Source: a bacterium
GTDB taxonomy: Bacteria; Cyanobacteriota; Vampirovibrionia; Gastranaerophilales; Gastranaerophilaceae
DNA length: 64,000 bases
Direction of reading: 5' to 3'
Assembly (NCBI GenBank): GCA_017941035.1
Contig: JAGAXG010000013.1
Span: 1-64,000, forward strand
The notes under the pieces are model-generated. The model was not told where the DNA came from, did not search any database, and saw only the letters and a list, made by a program, of their open reading frames with translations. Within the stretch, counting starts at the first letter, position 1; every line of letters starts with the position of its first letter. Positions 47,674-55,592 of this stretch are shown here, in pieces. The position numbers and the translations under genes were made by a program.

Positions 47674-47693
47674 TTTTTGCTGATTGCTATAAT
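47665..47693 (+). promoter_or_regulatory. Promoter with -10 box six bases before the FAD-enzyme ATG
   Basis: TTGCCT (47665-47670), a 17-base spacer, TATAAT (47688-47693), six bases (TTTATT), then ATG at 47700. No Shine-Dalgarno is present. It overlaps the end of the preceding gene. Confidence 0.7.
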
Positions 47694-47699
47694 TTTATT

Positions 47700-48932
47700 A
47701 TGAAAAAGTATGATGTTGTTATTTTTGGTGGCGGTACAGCCGGTTGTGCTTGTGCTTGGAATTGTGGAAAACTTGGGTTAAAAACACTATTAATAGAAAA
47801 AGAATCTTATCTAGGAGGTACAATCACAGGCTCACTTGTTATTCCTGTAATGAAATCAGGTGAAAATCAAATAAATACAGATTTCTACAATGAACTTGTA
47901 AAAAAAATGAATTATGCCGGCGGGCAGGTTACATATCAAAATAATTCAGGATGGTTCAATCCATTTATATTAAAAAATGTGCTTTTCAAATTACTTTTAG
48001 AGCAACATGTTGATATAAATTTGAATCAAGATTTATCGGTATATAACGAAACGATACATACTAATAATAATTGGGTTATAAAATCAAATATTTTATCGGT
48101 ATATATCGAGTCGAAGTATGTTGTAGATGCAACAGGTGATTTATATTTTTGCAAAAAAAATAATTGTGAATTTTTGGAACAAAAACAAGAACTTCCTCCG
48201 CCAAGTTTGCGATTTATCATGGATGGAATTGATTTAGAAAAATTTGGCAATTGGCTGCAAAAAATTGATTCAAATAGGGATGTAACAACAGTTGAAAAAA
48301 TTTATGGTTGTACACACCTTTCTACTGCTTATACTTGGGACACAGATAAACACTGGGCTTTAGCTCCTTATTTTGAAGCTGCAATAAATAATAATGACTT
48401 AAAACCTACTGATTGCAACTATTTTCAGGTTTTTACAGTTGCAGGATTGGATGGAGCTTTAGCATTTAACTGCCCTAGAATTCTGGATAAAGAAAATCCT
48501 TTAAAAGCCGGTAAAGAAAGTATTTACAGACTTGCTAAATTTTGTAAAAAATATTTTCCGGGATTTGAGAATTCTAAGATTTTAAAAATTGCAGAAAAAC
48601 TCGGCATTAGAGCTTCTTGCCGCATCAAAGGAAAATACATTTATACAATAGAAGATTTACGTTCAGGTAAAAAATTTAAAAACCCAGCTGTTATATCTAA
48701 CTATCCTGTTGATATTCACAGTTCAAAAAAGAACAATTCTACTCTCGAAATAACCGGAGAATATCAACTTCCTATTGAAAGTCTTATGGTTGATAATTAC
48801 GACAACCTTTTTGTAGCCGGCCGAGGATTAAGTTCTGATGAATTTGCTCAAGGAGCGCTGAGGGTTCAAGCCAGTTGTTTTTCAATGGGAGAAGCCGTAG
48901 CTAAATATATTAAATCTAGCATTCACGATTAA
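47700..48932 (+). CDS. FAD-dependent oxidoreductase (FAD_oxidored, PF12831 type) with repeat-bearing segment
   Basis: A 410-residue flavoprotein. The Rossmann motif is VVIFGGGTAGCACAWNCGKLG and the acidic end of strand 2 is LLIEKESYLGGT; the late motif is KYVVDATGDLYFCKK, and the C-terminal FAD contact is DNLFVAGRGLSSDEFAQGALRVQASC. This family includes poorly characterised FAD enzymes; substrate unknown. Residues 110-140 contain LSVYNETIHTN and LSVYIESKY, both read from the short repeat also found in the gene before. The 3' end overlaps the convergent gene by 17 bp. Confidence 0.82.
   Translation: MKKYDVVIFGGGTAGCACAWNCGKLGLKTLLIEKESYLGGTITGSLVIPVMKSGENQINTDFYNELVKKMNYAGGQVTYQNNSGWFNPFILKNVLFKLLLEQHVDINLNQDLSVYNETIHTNNNWVIKSNILSVYIESKYVVDATGDLYFCKKNNCEFLEQKQELPPPSLRFIMDGIDLEKFGNWLQKIDSNRDVTTVEKIYGCTHLSTAYTWDTDKHWALAPYFEAAINNNDLKPTDCNYFQVFTVAGLDGALAFNCPRILDKENPLKAGKESIYRLAKFCKKYFPGFENSKILKIAEKLGIRASCRIKGKYIYTIEDLRSGKKFKNPAVISNYPVDIHSSKKNNSTLEITGEYQLPIESLMVDNYDNLFVAGRGLSSDEFAQGALRVQASCFSMGEAVAKYIKSSIHD
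48031..48072 (-). repeat. Intragenic dispersed repeat, inverted pair (copies 3a and 3b)
   Basis: Two halves in opposite orientation meet around AACGAAACG. The left half TTATCGGTATATAACG (48033-48048) is the complement orientation; the right half CGATACATACTAATAAT (48052 on) is the plus orientation. They can fold into an imperfect hairpin. Confidence 0.6.
48086..48115 (-). repeat. Intragenic dispersed repeat, copy 4
   Basis: Complement orientation. On the minus strand the core is CGATATATACCGATAA (48093-48108), flanked by TTCGACT, close to copy 1. It is 60 bp (20 codons) from copy 3a, in the same reading frame. Confidence 0.7.
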
Positions 48933-50262
48933 TTTTTTTACACAGTATATTCATAGCATCTAATAATGGATCGATTGTTGTAGAATAAGGAGGAGCATAT
49001 GTTATATCATTATTTCCAAATTCTTGGACAGTAAGATGTCCAAGAAGGGCTGTTGTTAGTGTATTTATTCTTTTATCTGCGCCTATTGACCCGACTGCTT
49101 GTCCTCCTAAAAGTAACCCTGTTATTTTATCTGCGACAATCTTAATTATTAGCTCTGAGGCTTCAGGCATATAAGCTACTCTGTCATATTTTTTTATGAT
49201 TGTTGAAACAGGCGAAAATCCTACAGATTTTGCATCTTTTTCTGTTAGTCCGGTCATTGCAATTGTCGTATTTAAACATCGTGTTACTGTAGAGCCTAAA
49301 ACACCTTCAAATTCGTAGTAGCCACCTGCCGCATTAATTGCTGCACATCTACCCTCTTTATTTGCTGTTGATCCAAGTGGTATCCAAACTTTTTGACCGG
49401 ATACTATATGCGTTTTTTCCGCACAATCTCCACATGCATAAATATCCTCAACGGAGGTTCGCATGAGTTTATCAACCCAAATAGCTCCTGTTTCTCCAAT
49501 TTTAATTCCGGCATTCTCCGCTATTTCTACATTTGGAGTAACACCGGAACAAAGAACTACAAAATCTGTTTCTATTTTTTTTCCTTTGATTGTGTGAACA
49601 AGCACTTTGTTAGATAGATTTTCGACTTTGCATATTGTATCTTCAAGATGAACATTAAAGTTTTTATAGCATGATGTTTCTTTTCGCTCTTGAATAATCA
49701 TAGCCATATCATAATCAAATCTAGGCATTATACTTCCATTGTGCTCAATTAAATCAACATGAACTCCGTTTTTGACAAATGATTCGAGTATTTCTAAGCC
49801 AATATATCCGCTTCCTAAAATTACAGCATTCTTTGATTTACGCATTATATCACGAATTTTAATTCCATCTTCAATTTTTCTTAAAGTATAGATGTTTTTC
49901 GTAGTTTCAATACCATCGATCATTGGATATTTAGGCCTAGCACCGGTAGCTATAATAAGTTTATCATATTTAACTTGTTCTAAATTTTCAAGAATTATCT
50001 TCTTTTTATCCGGTAAAATTTGAATAACTTTTGTCTGTAAGTAAACATCAATACCACTTGCTTTAAAATCTTCTGGAGATCTAACAAGCAGAGTTCTGTA
50101 ATCTTCAAAGTTACCCTCGATATAGTATGGCAAACCACAAGAAGAATAGGATACATGAGTATCGTCAGTAAAAATTTTTACACTTGAATCAGGAAGTAAA
50201 CGTTTTATTTTCGCGCCAGCTTTTGCTCCCGCTGCGACCCCGCCTATAATAACAATATTCAT
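48916..50262 (-). CDS. CoA-disulfide reductase / NADH oxidase family flavoprotein
   Basis: A 448-residue pyridine nucleotide-disulfide oxidoreductase. FAD motif IVIIGGVAAGAKAGAKIKRL; the single redox Cys in YSSCGLPYYIEG (near residue 43, as in CoA-disulfide reductase and NADH oxidase); NAD motif AVILGSGYIGLEILES; second FAD motif DIYACGDCAE; and the C-terminal dimerisation domain (GLTEKDAKSVGF). It could keep CoA reduced or remove oxygen or peroxide. No rhodanese domain is fused. No Shine-Dalgarno before ATG 50262. Confidence 0.9.
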   Translation of the reverse strand: MNIVIIGGVAAGAKAGAKIKRLLPDSSVKIFTDDTHVSYSSCGLPYYIEGNFEDYRTLLVRSPEDFKASGIDVYLQTKVIQILPDKKKIILENLEQVKYDKLIIATGARPKYPMIDGIETTKNIYTLRKIEDGIKIRDIMRKSKNAVILGSGYIGLEILESFVKNGVHVDLIEHNGSIMPRFDYDMAMIIQERKETSCYKNFNVHLEDTICKVENLSNKVLVHTIKGKKIETDFVVLCSGVTPNVEIAENAGIKIGETGAIWVDKLMRTSVEDIYACGDCAEKTHIVSGQKVWIPLGSTANKEGRCAAINAAGGYYEFEGVLGSTVTRCLNTTIAMTGLTEKDAKSVGFSPVSTIIKKYDRVAYMPEASELIIKIVADKITGLLLGGQAVGSIGADKRINTLTTALLGHLTVQEFGNNDITYAPPYSTTIDPLLDAMNILCKKINREC

Positions 50263-50311
50263 AACGAATATAGTTTAAACTTAATAAGGACATAATTTAT
50301 TCCACGATAGA

Positions 50312-50452
50312 CTAATTTTCACTGTATGTGTTTAATATTACTTCGCGCATAAAATCAGTATAACTATCAATGTCACTTACATCATTATCCGCATCTTTTA
50401 CAAGTTTTTTTAGCTGGACAACAATATTTTGTTTTAATAAATCATCATACAT
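50312..50452 (-). CDS. 46-residue acidic hypothetical protein
   Basis: A short frame between the flavoprotein and the ABC permease. It reads MYDDLLKQNIVVQLKKLVKD, then ADNDVSDIDSYTDFMREV, then ILNTYSEN, which would form two helices. GGGGTG lies 8 bases before the ATG on the minus strand. An in-frame ATG at 50470 would add MRGVCS but has no ribosome site. The rest of the 50263-50519 gap shows nothing else. It could be a small regulator; no family recognised. Confidence 0.45.
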   Translation of the reverse strand: MYDDLLKQNIVVQLKKLVKDADNDVSDIDSYTDFMREVILNTYSEN

Positions 50453-50519
50453 ACTGCACACACCCCGCATTTAATGTCACATACATATATACGGAACATT
50501 ACACAGAAAACTTTAATGA

Positions 50520-51392
50520 TTATTTCTCATTGTAAACAAGTTTTTTTCTAAAATGCCACTGAACTACTGTTAATACAAATATTATAAAGAATAAAACGTA
50601 AGCAATTGCACTAGCTTTGCCAACTTCAAAATACTCAAACGCATTTTTATAAATAGCGTAAACTAAAACATTCGTAGAATCAAAAGGTCCACCTTCAGTC
50701 ATTAAAAAAATTAAATCAAAGACTTGAAAAGAACTTATTGCGGTAACAATCACTACAAAAAATATTGTCGGTGACAGCAAAGGTATAGTCAAATTTTTAA
50801 ATATTTGGAATGAATTTGCACCGTCAATTTTTGCGGATTCAAAAAGACTTTGCGATATAGTAGAAAGCGAAGATAAAAAAATTATCATATTATACCCAAC
50901 TAATTTCCATACTGAAACAGCAATCAGTGCAGGCATAGCCCAATTTGAATCATAAAGCCAATTTATGTGTATATTTAATATCTGATTAAATACACCAATA
51001 TTAGGATCAAATATCCAGCTCCACACAATTCCTATAACAACCATTGGAGTTATAAAAGGAAGAAAATATGCCGTTTTATAAAATTCACTTCCTCTGATTT
51101 TTGAGTTTAATATTGATGCCAAAGCTAATGGTAATATTACCCCCAAAAAAGAAGTAGAAAATGCAAATACAACTGTATTAAAAAGGATTTTATAAAATAA
51201 CACATCTTTAAAAAGTTCTATATAATTTGATAAACCAACAAATTCAATAGGATTAAGCAAATCCCATCTTGTAAAACTTAATATAAACGAACAAAATATA
51301 GGAATAAGTATAAAAATAAGTGTTCCTAACAGTGCCGGTAATATAAAAATCCATGCACAAATATTTTCCTGATTTATAAATTTATTATTCAT
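50520..51392 (-). CDS. Sugar ABC transporter permease (MalF/UgpA type)
   Basis: A 290-residue inner-membrane permease with six spans. The N-terminal part has WIFILPALLGTLIFILIPIFCSFILSF, typical of the carbohydrate-uptake class 1 family, and the EAA loop is ESAKIDGANSFQIFKNLTIPLLSP, which docks to the ATPase. It needs a second permease, a binding protein and an ATPase; none is in the window. GH38 mannosidase at 40797 is the nearest sugar gene, so oligosaccharide uptake is possible but unproven. It is divergent from the mutase gene, 34 bp away. Confidence 0.9.
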   Translation of the reverse strand: MNNKFINQENICAWIFILPALLGTLIFILIPIFCSFILSFTRWDLLNPIEFVGLSNYIELFKDVLFYKILFNTVVFAFSTSFLGVILPLALASILNSKIRGSEFYKTAYFLPFITPMVVIGIVWSWIFDPNIGVFNQILNIHINWLYDSNWAMPALIAVSVWKLVGYNMIIFLSSLSTISQSLFESAKIDGANSFQIFKNLTIPLLSPTIFFVVIVTAISSFQVFDLIFLMTEGGPFDSTNVLVYAIYKNAFEYFEVGKASAIAYVLFFIIFVLTVVQWHFRKKLVYNEK

Positions 51393-51426
51393 GATATGAT
51401 TTAATTATAAAGTAAGGGGATACAAT

Positions 51427-52860
51427 ATGCAAAAATATGAACACGCTTTTGGGAAAAATGATATAAGAGGAATTTATGGTGATGATATAACAGAAGAGTT
51501 GTTTTACAATATCGCATTAGGTTATATAAATTGGATGATATCAAAAAATGCAAAGCAACCAGCTGATTTGAAAATTAGCGTAACAATGGATGCACGTATT
51601 CATTCACTTAGTTTAAAAAGAGCCTTAATTTCAGGGCTTATAGATTCAGGAGTAACACAAATAGAAGATTATGGTATCGCTCCAACTCCAATTGGCTATT
51701 ATTCAGAATTTAAACATAATCTTGATGGAGCCTTAATTATTACTGCGAGCCACAATCCGTCTGAATATAACGGTTTAAAAATGACATACAATCGACAAAC
51801 TCTCGATGAATCACTAATAAAGGAAGTTAGAGATTTTACATTTAGAGGATGGAAAAATATTCCAGATAAAATTGAAAATAAAGATTTCTCAATAAACATT
51901 CTTCCTGAATACATTCAAGAAATGAAAGAGAAATTTTCAAATATTGGTAAAGGAATAAAAGTAGTAGTTGACTCAGCTAATGGTACAGGAGGCGTTGTTG
52001 GACCTGAATTGTATCGAAATATTGGTTGCGATGTTATTGAACTATATTCTGAACCAGATGGAAGATTTCCAAATCACCACCCAAACCCAAGTTTATTTTC
52101 TACTCTAAAAACTCTTTGCGAAACTGTTATAAGAGAAAATGCAGATTTAGGGATTGCTTTTGATGGTGACTCTGACCGCATAGGTGTTGTTGATTCTCAT
52201 GGAAATCCTATGACTGGAGACAAACTGCTATTAATCTATGCTCTTGATGCAATTAAAAACATAGGAACAGATTTAAAGGTAGTATCAGAAGTTAAATGCT
52301 CTCAAGTATTATATGACACTATTAATGAAACTGGTGCTCAAGCTATTATGTGTAAAACAGGACACGGTTATATAAAACAAAAAATGAGAGAAACAGGTGC
52401 TCTTATTGGAGGAGAAATGAGTGGTCATACCTTCTTTAAAGACAGATATTACGGATATGATGATGCTATTTATGCAGGATGCCGTATGATTGAAATTATT
52501 TCAAAAAATAAGAAAGTAAATCCTGAATTTAAACTTGAAAGTTTGTTGCAACCATTTGATAAGGTTTCTACAAGTGAAGAAGTCCGCTATCCATGTCCTA
52601 ATGAGCTTAAAAAAATAACATTAGAACATGTAAAAGAGTTTGTACAAAATAACCCTAAAATGTTTGGAAATGAAATTAAAGATATTGTTACTTTAGACGG
52701 CATGAGAATCGTTTTTAAGGGTGGTTTTGCATTAATAAGACAAAGTAATACTGAACCGGTTTTTACTCTCCGATTTGAAGGTCAGAGTGAACAAGAAGCA
52801 GACAAATATAAAGAAGTAATGTTAGATTGTCTTGATAATTATTTAAAAAGCAGGGTTTAA
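51427..52860 (+). CDS. Phosphomannomutase/phosphoglucomutase
   Basis: A 477-residue alpha-D-phosphohexomutase. FGKNDIRGIYGDDI opens it; TASHNPSEYNGLK holds the phosphoserine; AFDGDSDRIGVVD is the metal loop; GGEMSGHTFF is the sugar-binding loop and IRQSNTEPVFTLRFEG the phosphate-binding loop. GEMSGH favours phosphomanno/phosphoglucomutase (ManB/AlgC type) over GlmM. It feeds sugar nucleotides for LPS or exopolysaccharide. AAGGGG lies 7 bases before the ATG. Its stop codon lies in the terminator stem. Confidence 0.93.
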   Translation: MQKYEHAFGKNDIRGIYGDDITEELFYNIALGYINWMISKNAKQPADLKISVTMDARIHSLSLKRALISGLIDSGVTQIEDYGIAPTPIGYYSEFKHNLDGALIITASHNPSEYNGLKMTYNRQTLDESLIKEVRDFTFRGWKNIPDKIENKDFSINILPEYIQEMKEKFSNIGKGIKVVVDSANGTGGVVGPELYRNIGCDVIELYSEPDGRFPNHHPNPSLFSTLKTLCETVIRENADLGIAFDGDSDRIGVVDSHGNPMTGDKLLLIYALDAIKNIGTDLKVVSEVKCSQVLYDTINETGAQAIMCKTGHGYIKQKMRETGALIGGEMSGHTFFKDRYYGYDDAIYAGCRMIEIISKNKKVNPEFKLESLLQPFDKVSTSEEVRYPCPNELKKITLEHVKEFVQNNPKMFGNEIKDIVTLDGMRIVFKGGFALIRQSNTEPVFTLRFEGQSEQEADKYKEVMLDCLDNYLKSRV

Positions 52861-52872
52861 ACCCTGCTTTTT
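52845..52872. terminator. Bidirectional terminator overlapping two stop codons
   Basis: A perfect 28-bp palindrome, with arms AAAAAGCAGGGTTT and complement, flanked by A- and T-runs. The mutase TAA (52858-52860) lies inside the left half and the rsfS stop begins at its right edge. Confidence 0.92.
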
Positions 52873-53269
52873 ACTTATAAGAGCTAAAATCTGCCGCAGT
52901 TGAACGCCATTCATTTTCAGAAACACTAAATGCATGACTCCAAAATTTTTCTAGTGCATAAGTTTGTCGCTCATCTTTGTGAAGTATATGAACTACAACA
53001 TCTCCGTAATCAAGTAAATTCCAACGATTCTTTTGATCATTTTCACTCCTAACAGGGAGCCTTGAAAAATGATGTTTGATTTTTTCTTTCACAGCTTCCA
53101 TAAGTGCCTTGACTTGAGGAGTAGAATCACCGGATGCAATTACAAAATAATCTGCAAGCGATGACACATTGCTTATATTTAAAATAGTTATATCTTTAGC
53201 GAGCTTATCATCTAAAAGCATTGCTATAACGCAAGCCAGCTTATGCGAATTTACTTCTTGTTCTACCAA
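52871..53269 (-). CDS. rsfS: Ribosomal silencing factor RsfS
   Basis: A 132-residue RsfS/Iojap protein that binds L14 on the large subunit and blocks subunit joining in stationary phase or starvation. KDITILNISNVSSLADYFVIASG and NRWNLLDYGDVVVHILHKDERQTYALEKFWSHA are the family core. The start is TTG at 53269; GGAGGA lies 5 bases upstream and there is no competing ATG. It follows rpiB by 15 bp in a two-gene unit. Confidence 0.94.
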   Translation of the reverse strand: MVEQEVNSHKLACVIAMLLDDKLAKDITILNISNVSSLADYFVIASGDSTPQVKALMEAVKEKIKHHFSRLPVRSENDQKNRWNLLDYGDVVVHILHKDERQTYALEKFWSHAFSVSENEWRSTAADFSSYK

Positions 53270-53284
53270 GTTTATCCTCCAAAA

Positions 53285-53719
53285 TTACTCAATCATATCA
53301 ACACGCTTTTTGTGTCTTCCACCTTCAAAACCGGTTTTTAACCAAACATCAACAATATCAAGAGCAAGATGTTCTCCAATAACTCTAGAGCCAAGACAAA
53401 GAACATTTGCATTATTATGAGCTCTTGATACACGTGCAGTATAAGTATCACCGCATAGAGCTGCCCTTATACCATGAACTTTATTTGCGACTATTGAAAC
53501 ACCTATTCCCGTTCCGCAAACTAAAATTCCTCTGTCTGCTTCATTATGTATTACCTTTTCTGCAACTTTTCTTGCAATGTCAGGATAATCACAGGATTCA
53601 GGACGATATGTACCGACATCTTCAAAATCAATATTTCTAAATTTTAAGTAATCAATGATAATTTCTTTATAATGAAAACCTGCGTGATCAGAACCAATAG
53701 CGACTTTTAAATTTTCCAT
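53285..53719 (-). CDS. rpiB: Ribose 5-phosphate isomerase B
   Basis: A 144-residue RpiB that interconverts ribose-5-phosphate and ribulose-5-phosphate. KVAIGSDHAGFHYKE, CDYPDIARKVAEKV, GILVCGTGIGVSIVANKV with the active-site Cys, and ARVSRAHNNANVLCLGSRVIGE are all present. Normal length. GGAGTTTGAA lies upstream of the ATG. Cotranscribed with rsfS. Confidence 0.95.
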   Translation of the reverse strand: MENLKVAIGSDHAGFHYKEIIIDYLKFRNIDFEDVGTYRPESCDYPDIARKVAEKVIHNEADRGILVCGTGIGVSIVANKVHGIRAALCGDTYTARVSRAHNNANVLCLGSRVIGEHLALDIVDVWLKTGFEGGRHKKRVDMIE

Positions 53720-53773
53720 TTCAAACTCCTATACAAACTAATACAAGATAATAATACTAAATTTTACAAAAAA

Positions 53774-53804
53774 AGTCAAAATAAAAGGGACAAAGACTGT
53801 CCCT
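53774..53804 (-). terminator. Terminator of the flagellar gene run
   Basis: AGGGACA pairs with TGTCCCT around AAGAC (53786-53804). On the minus strand it is followed by TTTTATTTTGAC, so it ends the run that reads 56042 to 53837. Confidence 0.8.
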
Positions 53805-53836
53805 GACATGGAGTTTAATACTGTATATAATTATAT

Positions 53837-54676
53837 TTATGAACTGCTTACTAATTGAAGTGCCTGTTGCAATAAATCTTTATTTGAAGAAATTATTTTA
53901 TTAATAACTTCCATTTGGTTTTTAGCCATCTGATAATATGAAATATTAGCTTTTAAATCCGCATTTGACAATTCTAATAAACCAGAGCGAATTTCTCCAT
54001 AACCTAATACAGGTCTACCTGATTCTTCAGTTTCTAAAAACTGACCGTCCTTATATTCATATAGGCCCGAAACATTGTGAAAATTTCTGGTTGTAACTTT
54101 ATACAAAGGAACTACTTTTTTACCACTTTCAGCTTTTCCTACGATTGTACCGTCATTTTTAATTTCATACTCATCATACTTTCCAAGATATTTACCATTA
54201 TTAGGATCAATCCACATTTTTATAGTAGTTGTAGGAATATCAAGAGCTCCACCCTTTAAAGCTGTCTCTTGATACAAATCTGCACTTACAGGCTTTGTAC
54301 CTTGCATTATTTCACCCTTATCATTTAAAATATACCCTTGAACAGTATTACCATTTTTTGCTCTATAAACGCCTTCTCCGTCAAAAGTAAATTCTCCTAA
54401 GCGGGTATAAACATTTTTACCCTCTGCAGTTTTCGTAAGAAAAAAACCTTTACCTTCTAAATACAAGTTATCTTTAGATGTCCCTGGAGTAGATTTACCT
54501 TGTCCATTATTCTTTTCAAAATCATCAGTAATTGCACCATTTAAAAATGTCTTAAATGTAACATTTTTTTCTCTGTAACCTGGAGTATAGACATTTGTCA
54601 TATTTTCAGATAATACATCAATCCAATTAACAGTAGCATACTGGGTGTTTAATGCTGTAATAAAAGCATCATTCAT
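53837..54676 (-). CDS. Flagellar hook/basal-body rod family protein (FlgE/F/G-like)
   Basis: A 279-residue axial flagellar protein. The N-terminal rod helix MNDAFITALNTQYATVNWIDVLSENMTNVYTPGYREK has the Asn-x-x-Thr/Ala-PGY ending of the family; DNLYLEGKGFFLTKTAEGKNVYTRLGEFTFDGEGVYR is the standard central segment; the C-terminal helix (ADLKANISYYQMAKNQMEVINKIISSNKDLLQQALQ) closes the fold. The length fits FlgF/FlgG better than FlgE, but the position after fliK suggests hook association. AAGGAG overlaps the end of the FliK-like gene. Confidence 0.85.
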   Translation of the reverse strand: MNDAFITALNTQYATVNWIDVLSENMTNVYTPGYREKNVTFKTFLNGAITDDFEKNNGQGKSTPGTSKDNLYLEGKGFFLTKTAEGKNVYTRLGEFTFDGEGVYRAKNGNTVQGYILNDKGEIMQGTKPVSADLYQETALKGGALDIPTTTIKMWIDPNNGKYLGKYDEYEIKNDGTIVGKAESGKKVVPLYKVTTRNFHNVSGLYEYKDGQFLETEESGRPVLGYGEIRSGLLELSNADLKANISYYQMAKNQMEVINKIISSNKDLLQQALQLVSSS

Positions 54677-54679
54677 ATT

Positions 54680-55582
54680 TTATTCTCCTTGTTGTTCTCT
54701 TCTTTGCTTATTTTGTTTTTTACTGCTGTTTGAATAAGATAATTCAGCATAATCTATATTTTGTTCATCAAATGTGTTTCTCAATGATTCTATATTAGAT
54801 CTTAAATATTGCTCAACAGCCTTATCTCCTGGGATAAAATTAGCAGAAATTGCTCCATCTTTCCCAACTCGTATAATTACAGAAATATTCTGATCAAAAT
54901 CAATTCTCAAAGGTTGATTATTTTGTCTTGCTTCGCTAAGAGCATTTAACAATGTTTGTGAAATATGAACATTTTGCGATGTTTCTTTTACATCTGCACC
55001 ATTATTAATCATAGTTTGTGCCTGCGTAACAATATTTTGAGCAGTAACATTATCATTCTGAGTAAGACTTAAAAAGAAATTTGCATCACTTTCTGTCATT
55101 TTTAAATTTGATTTTAATGTATTAGAACCAATACCAAAAGACCAATCTTTTGTATCTATACTATCCACGGGCGAAGCACTATTCATCATTTCTGCAATTC
55201 CATTCTGAAGTATATTATTTGCATCACTTAAAGCCATTTGAGAGTTCAAAGGAGATAAAACATCTGTAGATGAAACATGAGAATCATGTTTTTTAGATTT
55301 TTCTTCAGTTGAACTGCCAGATGTCTTCTTTTCATTCAATTTTTCATTATCTTTTTTTTCTGTTTCTGCAACTTTATTCATCTCATTTTTTAAAGAACTG
55401 TCAGATGTCTTCTTTTCATCCAATTTTTCATTGTCTTTTTTTTCTGTTTCTGCAACTTTATTCATCTCATTTTTAAAAGAATTGTTAGATCTCTGATTGA
55501 CAGAAGTTAAATTTTGAGATGCCACTAAATTTGCACCAGAAGAAGATGCTATATTTACAGATGATGAAGTTTCTATACCCAT
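54680..55582 (-). CDS. fliK: FliK-like flagellar hook-length control protein
   Basis: A 300-residue protein with a low-complexity N-terminal two thirds and a FliK/Flg_hook-type C-terminus (about 220-285). The pattern NQPLRIDFDQNISVIIRVGKDG, then FIPGDKAVEQYLRSNIESLRNTFDEQNIDYAELSYS, matches the LRLEPEELG...LREALAEQGL fold. Residues about 36-91 are two copies of a 28-residue unit (KNEMNKVAETEKKDNEKL...). FliK measures hook length with its extended part and switches export with its C-terminus. Position between fliJ and a hook-type gene supports the call. Confidence 0.78.
   Translation of the reverse strand: MGIETSSSVNIASSSGANLVASQNLTSVNQRSNNSFKNEMNKVAETEKKDNEKLDEKKTSDSSLKNEMNKVAETEKKDNEKLNEKKTSGSSTEEKSKKHDSHVSSTDVLSPLNSQMALSDANNILQNGIAEMMNSASPVDSIDTKDWSFGIGSNTLKSNLKMTESDANFFLSLTQNDNVTAQNIVTQAQTMINNGADVKETSQNVHISQTLLNALSEARQNNQPLRIDFDQNISVIIRVGKDGAISANFIPGDKAVEQYLRSNIESLRNTFDEQNIDYAELSYSNSSKKQNKQRREQQGE
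55311..55478 (-). repeat. 84-bp tandem duplication in fliK
   Basis: Two units of exactly 84 bp (55311-55394 and 55395-55478) with few differences, each coding for 28 residues of the disordered ruler region. A third unit begins at 55479 but diverges at once. Confidence 0.85.
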
Positions 55583-55592
55583 ATATGTACCT

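Noticed and set aside
46683-48115. Possible CRISPR array
   Set aside because: Only a few imperfect copies occur, in mixed orientation, inside two reading frames and without regular spacers.
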